DNA of 64,000 nt from Desulfonatronum thioautotrophicum. GTDB taxonomy: Bacteria > Desulfobacterota > Desulfovibrionia > Desulfovibrionales > Desulfonatronaceae. The notes under the pieces were generated by a model. That model was given only the letters and a program-made list of their open reading frames with translations. It made no database searches and had not been told where the DNA came from. Within the stretch, counting starts at the first letter, position 1, and every line of letters starts with the position of its first letter. A program made the position numbers and the translations under genes. Below are positions 8,015-16,865 of this stretch, piece by piece. The stretch spans positions 279,110 to 343,109 of the forward strand of contig NZ_KN882169.1 in assembly GCF_000934745.1 (NCBI RefSeq). The letters are read 5' to 3'.

Positions 8015-8081
8015 AAAACACCAATCGCTCGAAGATGGTGTTCCGCGCACAATTTTAAAAAATGAAACAGGAGAGTTTTTT

Positions 8082-8369
8082 ATGCAATGGATCAAAAAAG
8101 TGCTGTTTTTTTTGGCCCTGCTCGGCTTGAGCGCCGTGTTTCTGGCTTGTTCCGAACAAGGACCGGCTGAGCAGGCAGGGGAGCAAGTTGATGAAACCAT
8201 CGAAGATATTCAGGAAGCTCTCGACCCGTCCGGTCCAGCGGAGCGGGCTGGAAGAGCAATTGACGATGCCATTGAGAGCATCGGCGACGCCCTGAGCCCA
8301 TCCGGTCCGGCTGAGGAAGCAGGGGAAGCAGTGGATGAAGCCGTAGAAGGTGTTACTGAGGATGAGTAA
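8082..8369 (+). CDS. Small lipoprotein with three 24-residue repeats
   Basis: The 95-residue protein starts with a lipoprotein-like signal (MQWIKKVLFFLALLGLSAVF, then LAC). The lipobox is slightly atypical, with F at -3. After the cysteine there are three helical repeats of about 24 residues, each opening with GPAE[Q/R/E]AG and continuing with an [I/V]D[E/D][T/A] stretch, the first two ending ALxPS. The whole mature part is acidic. CAGGAGAG lies before the ATG at 8082, which is why I reject the longer frame from 7992 that overlaps the previous gene. It lies 67 bases after the coiled-coil gene and ahead of a strong terminator, so the two probably share a transcript. Function is unknown; an envelope stress role is a guess. 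Confidence 0.75.
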   Translation: MQWIKKVLFFLALLGLSAVFLACSEQGPAEQAGEQVDETIEDIQEALDPSGPAERAGRAIDDAIESIGDALSPSGPAEEAGEAVDEAVEGVTEDE

Positions 8370-8398
8370 GACTTTGCAGGCAGTCTGAGTCGTTTCCG

Positions 8399-8433
8399 AG
8401 CCAGGGCAGCACGTTGGATGCCCTGGCTTTTTT
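8399..8433 (+). terminator. Rho-independent terminator
   Basis: A perfect ten-base stem (AGCCAGGGCA/TGCCCTGGCT) with a ten-base loop is followed directly by TTTTT. It lies 30 bases after the lipoprotein stop and closes the 7709-8369 transcript. Confidence 0.9.
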
Positions 8434-8519
8434 ATGACTGATTATTGGTACAGGTAATGCGCTTTCTCCTTGGGGAATGCTGTTCCAAGCTGACTTGGTA
8501 AGCGATGTATCTACGAGCA

Positions 8520-8574
8520 CCGACTTGAGTCGGACGAACAAGGCCCACAGTGGAACTGATGTTCCACTGTGGGC
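8520..8574. repeat. Two strong palindromes
   Basis: CCGACT-TG-AGTCGG at 8520-8533 is followed by a perfect 14-base stem, GCCCACAGTGGAAC/GTTCCACTGTGGGC (8543-8574), with loop TGAT. They lie at the broken end of the glycosyl-hydrolase remnant and may mark the rearrangement point. Confidence 0.7.
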
Positions 8575-8599
8575 AACACCCCAATATATGGACCAGGGG

Positions 8600-8814
8600 A
8601 CAAGGACGAGATTTTCGCCGTGCTCCAGCAACGCATTTGGGGTTGTGTAAACCTCCCACCCGTTTCCCTGGGGTGTCCATCCCTGAGGATATATCGGTAT
8701 GAGATTTAGGCGTACCTGGCCAAGCACGGTGACGTCCACCTGGGAGGCTTTTGGAGCCCAGAGTCTGAAGCGCACTCCGCCATCCTCTATTGTCGGTCCA
8801 TATATTTCGGTCAT
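8600..8814 (-). pseudogene. N-terminal fragment of a GH13 enzyme (CBM48; TreZ-like)
   Basis: From an ATG at 8814 with a perfect AAGGAGG eight bases upstream, the frame reads IYGPTIEDGGVRFRLWAPKASQVDV. This is the start of the CBM48/E-set domain found in malto-oligosyltrehalose trehalohydrolase and other alpha-glucan-active GH13 enzymes. A later GWEVYTTPNALLEHGE stretch still fits. Beyond about 8600 the resemblance ends in palindromes and unrelated sequence, and the catalytic barrel is absent. The intact start and lost body indicate a recent deletion. TreZ is my best guess because of the FRLWAPxA phrase. Confidence 0.55.
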
Positions 8815-8830
8815 CGAGACGCCTCCTTGT

Positions 8831-8977
8831 CTAGCTGATAATTTTTTGCAAGATGACCTTCAGGGGCTGGCCCTCAACATGCCCGGAGAGCTTCTTGATG
8901 TCGCCGAGCTGAATGCCCTTTTTTTGGGGGCAGGGCAGGCCCTGACCCTCGTTTTCCCGACCCCATCCACCCGGCAT
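8831..8977 (-). other. Short ORF or 3' remnant, unrecognised
   Basis: A 48-codon frame begins MPGGWGRENEGQG and ends KVILQKIIS. In the same frame the upstream codons (VFFWQIYFREYILSIVI) also look protein-like until a stop near 9040, so this may be the 3' tail of a lost gene. It ends 17 bases before the TreZ-like start. No ribosome binding site is seen before its ATG. Confidence 0.25.
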
Positions 8978-9136
8978 GATTACGATGCTCAGGATGTATT
9001 CACGAAAGTAGATCTGCCAAAAAAAAACGAATCACCGTGTCCCAATATGCACGCAACAAGCCCTTTGAAGAAAAGGAGTGAGGATCACTCGTTGCCCGTT
9101 CTCCTCTGCCTTGCTTTTCCCCATTGCTCTGGTTAG

Positions 9137-9814
9137 ATGGCACTCATGGATACAAAAAAGAGGGTCGTCATCGCCCTGGCTCCTCAGATGCTTCGGGAAT
9201 TTCTGGGTTCGTGCCTTACGCAAACGGAATCCTTTTCCCTTGAGGTTGTCGCGGAGCTTGAGGACGGGATGGAGGCGGTGGTGGCCGTGAATGAACATGC
9301 TCCGGATCTCTTGATTGTCGGTCTCGCCCTGCCACGGCTGAGTGGCATCAGCGTGATCAATGCCGTGCGCCCCAGGCATCCGGAGATGGTGATTCTGGTG
9401 CTGACCGATTATGAAGACGAGATCTATGTGCTGGAGGCATTTCAAGCCGGAGCCAACGGCTACTGCATCAAGGATTCGAGTATGGATGAAATGATGCTGG
9501 CCATCGAGAGTGTCCTGGCCGGGAAAAAATTCATCAGTCCGGGCATCACCTCCGGAGTGCTTGGGGGATATCTGGACGCCCATGAAAAGACACGCGAAAC
9601 AACCGATTGGGACACCATCACGCAGCGAGAGCGGGAGGTACTCAAGCTGGTGGCGGAAGGGTATAAAAACAAGGAAATAGCCGAAATGCTGCATATCAGT
9701 TGCAAGACGGTAGAAAAGCATCGTTCCAATATCATGAGCAAGCTGGGTATCCGTAATGTCGCCTCCTTGACCACGTATGCCATTGACAAGGGGCTGGTGA
9801 AGGTAAAGGCCTAG
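9137..9814 (+). CDS. NarL/LuxR-family response regulator with degenerate receiver
   Basis: The protein has 225 residues. Residues about 8-125 form a receiver fold and about 155-220 a LuxR-type helix-turn-helix (ITQREREVLKLVAEGYKNKEIAEML, SCKTVEKHRSNIMSKL). The phosphoacceptor aspartate is replaced by glycine (G62 in PDLLIVGLALP), and the acidic pair normally near residue 12 is also gone (VVIALAPQ). The switch threonine (LTDYED) and conserved lysine (IKDSS) remain. Phosphorylation by a kinase is therefore unlikely; it may be constitutive, or controlled by ligand or partner binding. No kinase gene adjoins it. The DNA-binding half looks normal. The start has no strong ribosome binding site; an ATG at 9149 is an alternative. 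Confidence 0.88.
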   Translation: MALMDTKKRVVIALAPQMLREFLGSCLTQTESFSLEVVAELEDGMEAVVAVNEHAPDLLIVGLALPRLSGISVINAVRPRHPEMVILVLTDYEDEIYVLEAFQAGANGYCIKDSSMDEMMLAIESVLAGKKFISPGITSGVLGGYLDAHEKTRETTDWDTITQREREVLKLVAEGYKNKEIAEMLHISCKTVEKHRSNIMSKLGIRNVASLTTYAIDKGLVKVKA

Positions 9815-10064
9815 CCCGGGGGTGCTTGATTCGAGGATATAACCTACAGATGTCCATCAGGGACATGCTTGTTTTTTTGTATATTTTTCAAAATGATCGT
9901 GTACAGGGATTTCCGAGGAGCCACGTTAGACCGTTTCCAGCCAGAATCTCCGAGTTGATAGAGAGCCGGATATAGAATCAGATACAGAACCTGATACGGA
10001 ACCTGACTCCAGGCCTACCACTCGGAATGCCTTTGCATGAAAACCCATCTCAGGAGCTGATTCC

Positions 10065-12866
10065 ATGCAGCTTGCTCCACTTTGCGCTCCGAAGCAAACT
10101 TTTGCCGAACTTGCCGAATGTCTGGAGCAGACAAACGATGTTCCGGCAATTGTCAGTTTTACCAAAGACTCCAAACAAACGTGGTCCACGCATGACATTG
10201 GAGATGCGGCTGGTCGGCTAGCCCAGGGGCTGCGCGATCAGGGCATCAAGCCCGGCCAGCGGGTACTGCTGCTGGCTCCGGCCTCACCGCAATTCATAGT
10301 GGCTACCTTGGCCGTGTTCCGGGTAGGAGCGGTCATCGTCCCCGTGGACATTCAGGCCAGTGACGAGAATCTGGCCCATGTGTTCCAGGCCAGCCGGATG
10401 CGGCTGGTTTTTACCACCGAACGCATCGCCCGCCGCCTCGCGCAACTCGACGCAACCCCGGATGTGCCGGTTTTTCTCCTGGACCTGGAACATGCCGAGG
10501 ACCAGGGTGACCTGAAACAGGAGGGAGTCTCCAAGGCCGAGAACTGGAAGAGCCTTTTGGCGAAAAACTCCGGCCAACCGGCCCAGCCAAAGGCCGACGA
10601 TACCGTGGTGCTTTTCTACACCTCGGGAACCACCGGTCCTCCCAAAGGCGTGCCCCTGTCGCACGGAAACATTCTGTCCCAGGTGAGCATGATCCAGGAT
10701 TCCGGGTTGCTTGTGGACGGAGACCGCCTTTTGCTGCCGCTGCCCCTGCACCATGTTTATCCAGTGGTTATCGGCATGCTTGCTCCATTGGCCTTGGGCA
10801 TTCCCATCATTTTGCCCCACGCCCTGGTGGGCAAGGAGGTCACCCGGGCGCTACGCGAAGGCAACGCCACCATCGTGCTCGGCGTTCCCAGGCTGTACAG
10901 TACTATTTTTCAAGGAATTCAGGATCGGGTTGCCTCCTCAGGGCGACTGGCTGCGGGCATCTTTGCCCTTTTGTTGGCCTTCAGCCGGTTTTGTGGCCGG
11001 TTTGGTCGACAACCGGGCCGCAAACTGTTCAAATCCCTGCATCAACGGGTCGGTCCTGACTTGCGCATGCTTGCGTCCGGTGGATCACCGTTGGCTCCGG
11101 ATCTGGCTCGAAATCTGGAAGCCTTGGGCTGGCCCGTGGCTGTTGGGTACGGCCTGACCGAGACATCACCCCTGCTGACATTGAAAACTCCCGGAGAAGG
11201 GCGCCATGAATCCGTGGGGCGAGCAGTCCAGGGCGTCGAGTTGCGGGTGGATTCCTCTGTTTTTCCTGAGAAGGAATCACAAGGCGAGGGCACCGGCCGC
11301 AGGATTTCCAAGGGAGAGGGGGAGCTGCTGGCCAAGGGGCCGGGTGTGTTCGCGGGTTACGACGACTTGCCGGAGAAAACCGCGGAGAGCTTTGCGGATG
11401 GCTGGTTTCGAACCGGTGACATGGCGCGCATTGATGCGGACGGGTACGTGTTTCTGCAAGGGCGGGTCTCCACGATGATCGTCCTGGAAAGCGGCGAAAA
11501 TATCGATCCGGAAAAAATCGAGGAGAGGTACGCGGGCTGTCCCGAGACGGCAGAAATCGGCGTGTTGGAGGACGAGGGGCGGCTGGCCGCACTGGTCGTG
11601 CCGGACAAGGACCTGGTGCGGAAACATTCAAAGCAGGAATTGACCGCAATCCTGCGCAAGGCCCTGGATCAGTATGGTTCAGGCCTGCCGTCGTACCAGC
11701 GGATTTCCAGAATCGAACTGACGTATTCGCCCCTGGAACGGACCCGGCTTGGTAAACTCAAGCGCAAGCAGCTCAAGGAAGCCTATCAGGCGATCAAAAG
11801 CGGTAAAAAGGAACAGGATGCACCACCCGCTGGTCCGGTTTCCCTCAAGGATATGAGTAGCGAAGACCGGGCCTTGCTGGAAGACGTCCGGGTGCGGAAA
11901 CTCTGGGACATGCTGGCTCGCCGATACAAGGACAGGCCACTCGCTCCCGAATCCAGCATCGAATATGACTTGGGGGTGGATTCCCTGGGCTGGGTTGAAC
12001 TTTCCCTGGCCATTGAGGACGAGGTTGGAGTCAGCCTGGATGAAGACCAGTTCCAGCGCATCACCACGGTTCATGAGCTGATGGAGACGATTGCCGGGTC
12101 TGAAGAGGAGGAGGCACCAAGCAGAGCCCGACGCTCTCTGGAGCAGCCTGAGCAGGTCATTCCCCAAGAACGCCTGAAGCTGGCTCAACCGCGAGGCTGG
12201 TTGCGGCTGTGTATCGCCATTCCGTTCTATGCCCTGCTGGTTCTGGCCATGCGCCTTTTTTTTCGCGTTTCGGCCAAGAATATCGAGAAGTTGCCCAAGC
12301 AAGGTTCTTTCGTCCTGTTGCCGAACCACGTCAGCTATCTTGATCCATTCGCCCTTGGGGTTGTGCTCGGATTTGCCAAGGCCCGGCGCTGTTTCTGGGC
12401 CGGAGAGTCCGGCGTCGTTGCCCGCAACGCCGTGCTTCGGACCCTCAGCCGAATCGCCCAGATTGTGCCCATCGAGCGAGAGAAAGGTCCGACCTCTAGT
12501 CTGGCGTTTGGTGCTCTGGTCCTGAAACGGGGTCATCCGCTGGTCTGGTTTCCCGAAGGACATCGCTCTCTGGACGGGACATTACAGCCCTTCCGGCATG
12601 GCATCGGGTTGCTGCTGGGAGAATACGATCCGCCGGTCATACCAGTGTTCATCCAGGGCGCGGAAAAAGCTCTTCCTCCAGGAAAAATTCTGCCAAAATT
12701 GCACAAGATAACACTTCATTTCGGTAAACCTATCAATGTCAACGATCTAAGGGATGCCGCACGGGAGGGAACCGGAGATCAAGATCGACATGCACGGATG
12801 ACCGCAATTCTGGAAGAAAAGGTCGCTCAGCTGCGTGACGAAGCCCTTGGAAAGAGAAAAAAATGA
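10065..12866 (+). CDS. Trifunctional acyl-CoA/ACP ligase - ACP - 1-acylglycerol-phosphate acyltransferase
   Basis: This 933-residue protein has three domains. The first (about 1-580) is an AMP-forming ligase with the P-loop YTSGTTGPPKG near residue 186, GYGLTETSP, and GWFRTGDMARID. The second (about 605-685) is an acyl carrier domain with phosphopantetheine site LGVDSLGWVEL (S640). The third (about 705-930) is a PlsC-type acyltransferase with NHVSYLD (H755, D760) and FPEGHRS. It resembles E. coli Aas in joining ligase and acyltransferase, but here the carrier lies between them and the order is reversed. A fatty acid could be activated, held on the internal carrier and passed to a lysophospholipid at the inner membrane. 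It has its own terminator. No ribosome binding site stands out before the ATG. Confidence 0.9.
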   Translation: MQLAPLCAPKQTFAELAECLEQTNDVPAIVSFTKDSKQTWSTHDIGDAAGRLAQGLRDQGIKPGQRVLLLAPASPQFIVATLAVFRVGAVIVPVDIQASDENLAHVFQASRMRLVFTTERIARRLAQLDATPDVPVFLLDLEHAEDQGDLKQEGVSKAENWKSLLAKNSGQPAQPKADDTVVLFYTSGTTGPPKGVPLSHGNILSQVSMIQDSGLLVDGDRLLLPLPLHHVYPVVIGMLAPLALGIPIILPHALVGKEVTRALREGNATIVLGVPRLYSTIFQGIQDRVASSGRLAAGIFALLLAFSRFCGRFGRQPGRKLFKSLHQRVGPDLRMLASGGSPLAPDLARNLEALGWPVAVGYGLTETSPLLTLKTPGEGRHESVGRAVQGVELRVDSSVFPEKESQGEGTGRRISKGEGELLAKGPGVFAGYDDLPEKTAESFADGWFRTGDMARIDADGYVFLQGRVSTMIVLESGENIDPEKIEERYAGCPETAEIGVLEDEGRLAALVVPDKDLVRKHSKQELTAILRKALDQYGSGLPSYQRISRIELTYSPLERTRLGKLKRKQLKEAYQAIKSGKKEQDAPPAGPVSLKDMSSEDRALLEDVRVRKLWDMLARRYKDRPLAPESSIEYDLGVDSLGWVELSLAIEDEVGVSLDEDQFQRITTVHELMETIAGSEEEEAPSRARRSLEQPEQVIPQERLKLAQPRGWLRLCIAIPFYALLVLAMRLFFRVSAKNIEKLPKQGSFVLLPNHVSYLDPFALGVVLGFAKARRCFWAGESGVVARNAVLRTLSRIAQIVPIEREKGPTSSLAFGALVLKRGHPLVWFPEGHRSLDGTLQPFRHGIGLLLGEYDPPVIPVFIQGAEKALPPGKILPKLHKITLHFGKPINVNDLRDAAREGTGDQDRHARMTAILEEKVAQLRDEALGKRKK

Positions 12867-12895
12867 TTGGCGGCTGACGCCCTAACAGTGACAAC

Positions 12896-12923
12896 GCCAC
12901 CTGGAATCAGGTGGCATTTTTTT
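12896..12923 (+). terminator. Rho-independent terminator
   Basis: An eight-base perfect stem, GCCACCTG/CAGGTGGC, with loop GAAT is followed by ATTTTTTT. It lies 30 bases after the stop of the trifunctional lipid enzyme. Confidence 0.92.
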
Positions 12924-13160
12924 GTGCGCCCGGCAAGGCGCAACACGGCATCCATGCATCCATAAAGTTCGCGCCGACACTCTGGTGAAGAGGGGAGTTC
13001 GCAGAGGAAAATACAGGTAAGAGCGTATTGTCCCTACCTTGGGTCAGGCGATATGTTTTCTGATCAGGGGTATTTTCTGGAATCCATTCATGGGGTTAGG
13101 TCGCGCTGAGGCCGTATGCCATGATACGCCAAAATTCAAGATGGACTCTGCAGTGATGCA

Positions 13161-15314
13161 ATGACCAACGTACCGAACAAGCTGTTTATCCAAGGAAAAA
13201 ATTGCTGGGCCATTGCTTCGGCAAAACGGGCTGCCGTGCTGCGCAATGGGGAGGCCTATTTTGCTGCATTTCATCATGCGCTGCTACAGGCTCGCAAACA
13301 GGTGTTCATCCTCGGCTGGGATATCCACAGCAAGGAGGAATTGCTGCGTGGGGAGGCCGCTGTTGAGGCCAAGGCGCGTAACCTACCAACCCGGCTTGGT
13401 CCATTGCTGGACCATGTCGTGCGCAGCAAACCGGACCTGGATATTCGGATCCTGATCTGGAACTTTTCCATGCTGCTCAGCTTGGAGCGCGAGCCCAATC
13501 TGTTTTTCAATCTTGGTTGGGCCCCTCACCCCAGAATCCACCTGCATATGGACGACGAGCACCCTGTTGGTGCGTCGCATCACCAGAAAATTGTCGTTGT
13601 TGATGGAGAGCTGGCCTTTTGCGGCGGGCTGGACCTGACCCATTACCGTTGGGATACGGAGGACCATGAACCTGACGATCCTCGGCGTAGGACGCCGGCT
13701 GGGAGGTCATATGGCCCTTATCATGATGTGATGATGATGGTGGAGGGTGAGGTTGCCGCCAAACTTGGCGAATTATGCGCGTACCGCTGGCACAAGGCCA
13801 CGGCTGAAGTCGTGGAGCAGCGCATTGACGACACGACCGACGCATGGCCCGAATGGGTACAGCCCTGGTTCAGGCATATAAATGTCGGCATTGTCCGCAC
13901 CCTCCCGGAATATAAATCGCAACAAGAGGTCCGGGAAGTGGAGGCGCTCTATCTGGATGCAATCCGATCCGCCCGACGATCAATCTTCATCGAAAACCAG
14001 TATTTTACCGCTCCAATTCTCTGCACGGCTTTGGAGCAACGCCTCCAGGAAACAGACGGCCCGGAGGTGGTGATCATCCTGCCGAAAAAGATCAGCGGAT
14101 GGCTGGGCAACAAGGTCATGGAAGCCAAGCGCGTCAGGATTCTGGACAGGCTGATGCAAGCCGATGTGCACAACCGTCTTCGCCTACGACATCCTTGGGT
14201 GGGCGAGCAGACAAAGCATGGGGTCATGGTTCACGCCAAGCTGATGGTTGTGGACGACAGATTGATGCGCGTGGGGTCGGCCAATCTTTGTAACCGCTCA
14301 ATGGGCCTGGACACGGAATGTGATCTGGCCATCGAGGCGCAAAACCCGGAACAGGAGGCCGGCGTCCGGCGGTTACGCAACGAACTGCTTGCCGAACATT
14401 TCGGCGTCACGGTCCAGGAAGTTGATGCCCAATTTCAACGCCCAGAATCCAAGGGCTCACTGACCTGGGTGATTGACCAGCTCTCTGACCCTGAACAATG
14501 GAGTCAGCGTTTAAAAGGCCTTGGCCCATTGGAAATCCAGGAGGAGGAATTCCCCGAGCTGGTCAGCGAAGCTGAAATTCTCGACCCGGAAAAGCCCCTG
14601 GAGGTTGATCGGCTGATGGATGCCTTTGTGCCGGCCAGGGAATCAAGTCAGGATGGGTGGCTCCGGGCGAACTGGCTCTGGCTGATCCTTGGAGCCTGTG
14701 CATTGGTGGGATTGGCTGCCGCCTGGCGGTTTACCGGACTCGCAGAAATCGCGGACCGGCAACGGCTGGCTGAATTCCTGCAAATTGTTCCCTGGGATGT
14801 CGGGCTATACCCCTTGCTGCTCATTGGATTTGTCGTGGGCGGTCTCTCCATGTTTCCGGTGACCGTACTCATCGGTGCCACGGCCATATTGCTGGACCCG
14901 TTGCCGGCCTTGGTAACCGCATTTGCCGGTACCCAACTCAGTGCTCTGGTCACCTATGGCGTTGGCTGGCGACTCGGACGCGAGCGGATCCAGCGCATGG
15001 CCGGAAGTCGCTTGAATCGAATCAGCCGACAGTTGGCCCGGCATGGAGTCGTCAGCATCGCCGTGATCCGGAATTTACCCATTGCCCCGTTTACAATCGT
15101 CAATTTGGTGGCCGGGGCGTCACATATCCGTCTCAGGGACTACCTTGTCGGTACCTTGTTGGGCATGGCTCCCGGAATCCTGGCTGTGACCATTTTCACG
15201 GATCAACTCCTGGGCTTTTTGCAGGAACCAAATCCTCTGAACATCCTGTTCATGGCCGGGGCGCTGATCTTCCTGGTCGTGGCCAGCAGGTGGCTCAAGC
15301 GCCGCTTTTCCTGA
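13161..15314 (+). CDS. Phospholipase D-like protein fused to a VTT (DedA-type) membrane domain
   Basis: Residues about 1-440 form a phospholipase D domain with two HKD motifs: HQKIVVVD (H141, K143, D148) and HAKLMVVD (H358, K360, D365). FCGGLDL and VGSANLCNRSMGLD follow them. From about residue 495 there is a transmembrane segment and then a VTT/SNARE-associated domain of about 190 residues with several membrane spans (GGLSMFPVTVLIGATAIL, RHGVVSIAVIRNLPIAPF). The enzyme likely acts on phospholipid at the membrane, as a cardiolipin synthase-like or phosphodiester-hydrolysing enzyme. An endonuclease/exonuclease/phosphatase gene follows after seven bases, a pairing known for this fusion. The ATG at 13161 has no strong ribosome binding site. 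Confidence 0.88.
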   Translation: MTNVPNKLFIQGKNCWAIASAKRAAVLRNGEAYFAAFHHALLQARKQVFILGWDIHSKEELLRGEAAVEAKARNLPTRLGPLLDHVVRSKPDLDIRILIWNFSMLLSLEREPNLFFNLGWAPHPRIHLHMDDEHPVGASHHQKIVVVDGELAFCGGLDLTHYRWDTEDHEPDDPRRRTPAGRSYGPYHDVMMMVEGEVAAKLGELCAYRWHKATAEVVEQRIDDTTDAWPEWVQPWFRHINVGIVRTLPEYKSQQEVREVEALYLDAIRSARRSIFIENQYFTAPILCTALEQRLQETDGPEVVIILPKKISGWLGNKVMEAKRVRILDRLMQADVHNRLRLRHPWVGEQTKHGVMVHAKLMVVDDRLMRVGSANLCNRSMGLDTECDLAIEAQNPEQEAGVRRLRNELLAEHFGVTVQEVDAQFQRPESKGSLTWVIDQLSDPEQWSQRLKGLGPLEIQEEEFPELVSEAEILDPEKPLEVDRLMDAFVPARESSQDGWLRANWLWLILGACALVGLAAAWRFTGLAEIADRQRLAEFLQIVPWDVGLYPLLLIGFVVGGLSMFPVTVLIGATAILLDPLPALVTAFAGTQLSALVTYGVGWRLGRERIQRMAGSRLNRISRQLARHGVVSIAVIRNLPIAPFTIVNLVAGASHIRLRDYLVGTLLGMAPGILAVTIFTDQLLGFLQEPNPLNILFMAGALIFLVVASRWLKRRFS

Positions 15315-15321
15315 GTTTGGC

Positions 15322-16035
15322 ATGCCTGCGCAGCTGACCGTCGCGACCTACAATGTCCATCAGTGGGTGGGCATGGATAAATTCTATGATCCGGGACGCG
15401 GACTTTCCGTGCTGCAAGAAATGCACGCGGACATTATCGGCCTTCAGGAAGTCAACTTTCCCAAGCGCATCCGGCACCGCATCACGGAAAGCCAGTTGGC
15501 TCGGGAATTGGGTATGGAGTTGATTCTCGGAAAAACCCTGGTGCGGGAGCAAGCGGCTTACGGCAATGTCCTGCTCACCGCATTACCTGTTAAGGAAATC
15601 CGTCGGCACGATATCAGCGTTTCAAGCAGGGAACCGCGTGGTGTTTTGGACGTGGATCTGAGCGTAGTGCTGGGTGGCAGGATGGAGACAATCCGGGTTC
15701 TGAACACGCACTTTGGCTTGAGCTGTTCCGAACGTCACCACCAACATCGACATCTTTTTGAAATACTGGAAAAGGGATCTTCCTCCGCACTAACCATCCT
15801 CATGGGTGATTTCAACGAGTGGATCCCCCTGCGTTTCCCATTCAGAAGGATCATGCGTTTGTTCAAGAAGATCTCGGCTCCGCGGAGTTTTCCAACATTC
15901 TGGCCAGTGCTGGCGTTGGACCGCATCCTAGTTGCCCCCCATCAGCACCTGATCGAAATGCATGTCCACAAAAGCCGACTGGCCCGAGTCGCCTCGGACC
16001 ACTATCCTGTTGTCGCCAGTATGCGACTGAACTGA
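15322..16035 (+). CDS. Endonuclease/exonuclease/phosphatase family hydrolase
   Basis: The 237-residue protein carries the EEP motifs in order: TYNVH near the start, LQEV with the metal-binding glutamate, NTHFG, GDFNEW, LDRI and SDHYPV at the end. This metal-dependent phosphodiesterase fold acts on nucleic acids, phosphoinositides or other phosphodiesters, and the sequence alone does not give the substrate. It lies seven bases after the phospholipase D-VTT gene and is surely co-transcribed with it, which favours a lipid-related or stress substrate. There is no signal peptide, so a cytoplasmic location is expected. Confidence 0.85.
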   Translation: MPAQLTVATYNVHQWVGMDKFYDPGRGLSVLQEMHADIIGLQEVNFPKRIRHRITESQLARELGMELILGKTLVREQAAYGNVLLTALPVKEIRRHDISVSSREPRGVLDVDLSVVLGGRMETIRVLNTHFGLSCSERHHQHRHLFEILEKGSSSALTILMGDFNEWIPLRFPFRRIMRLFKKISAPRSFPTFWPVLALDRILVAPHQHLIEMHVHKSRLARVASDHYPVVASMRLN

Positions 16036-16203
16036 GGGAGCCAGCGTTGTCAGTCGTTACGGTGGGCTGTATTGTATCTGCATACAGTTCCAATATCGAG
16101 GACATACTGGTATTCCTGTATTGTCAGCAATTTTGAACGTAGTGTAGGTTTTAAGCTTAACAGAAGTTTAACCCTTTCATAACCTTTTTTGTAAGGAGGG
16201 AAA

Positions 16204-16410
16204 ATGCTTAGTTGGGCTCTTATTTTTCTGATTGTGGCCATCGTTGCCGGTGTTCTTGGATTCTCCGGCATTGCGGGCACGGCATCCTGGATAGCCCAGG
16301 TACTGTTTGTCATTTTCATCGTTTTGTTGATTCTTCATGTGTTCTTTGGAGGGGCGCGGCCGCCGGCCCAGGTTGGTGAGCTGACCCAATCCCTGCTTTT
16401 ATTGACGTGA
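16204..16410 (+). CDS. DUF1328 (YtjA-like) small membrane protein
   Basis: The 68-residue protein starts [25 protein letters not shown] and has two hydrophobic segments (about 2-22 and 28-48) separated by a short glycine-rich turn. It matches the DUF1328/YtjA family, which is usually about 55 residues; here a 15-residue tail ([15 protein letters not shown]) follows. A near-perfect AAGGAGG lies four bases before the ATG. Function is unknown, and members are often stress-induced. The next gene is also a small two-span membrane protein. Confidence 0.85.
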   Translation: MLSWALIFLIVAIVAGVLGFSGIAGTASWIAQVLFVIFIVLLILHVFFGGARPPAQVGELTQSLLLLT

Positions 16411-16616
16411 CGATGTATGGGCAAAGATGTTGGATAATGGCTGAGTAGGACCAGGAAGTTCAGCCATCTTGGATTACGTGTTGCCTGGGCTTCAGCCAGT
16501 GTCGGCGTGGCGGGGCGGAGCAGAGCACAAGCGAGTAACCTCGTTTTTCGTCATTGCATAGCTTAAGCGCCAGGTATGGTCATGGGGTTCACCCCGAGAA
16601 ATTGAGGAGTTGCGTC

Positions 16617-16814
16617 ATGGGAATTGAAGTAGGTGGAATTCTCGGGCTAATCGTTCTGATCGCTTGTGTCTGGGCCATTATCCAGACGGTCCAGAGCAAT
16701 GCGACCAATGGATCGAAAGTTTTATGGGTGGTGCTGATCCTTCTGCTTCCGGTGATCGGTCTGCTTTTTTGGTTCTTTGCCGGGCCACGGGCAGCCGGAC
16801 ACAGATTGCGCTAA
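16617..16814 (+). CDS. PLDc_N-type two-span membrane protein
   Basis: The 65-residue protein has two hydrophobic helices and the phrase SKVLWVVLILLLPVIGLLFW ending in a short basic tail. This is the phospholipase D N-terminal (PLDc_N) membrane module, here encoded alone. The ATG at 16617 is preceded by GAGGAG at seven bases; the longer frame from 16554 has no such site. It sits three genes downstream of a real phospholipase D gene that lacks this module at its own N-terminus, so a partnership is possible but unproven. Confidence 0.8.
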   Translation: MGIEVGGILGLIVLIACVWAIIQTVQSNATNGSKVLWVVLILLLPVIGLLFWFFAGPRAAGHRLR

Positions 16815-16865
16815 GGATGAATGCACAAAACACGATGCAGTGCTCTAACCTGGAGGTTGTATATT

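Noticed and set aside
8699-9136. 145-codon plus-strand frame upstream of the LuxR regulator
   Set aside because: It lies opposite the TreZ-like start, lacks a ribosome binding site and shows no protein-like pattern.
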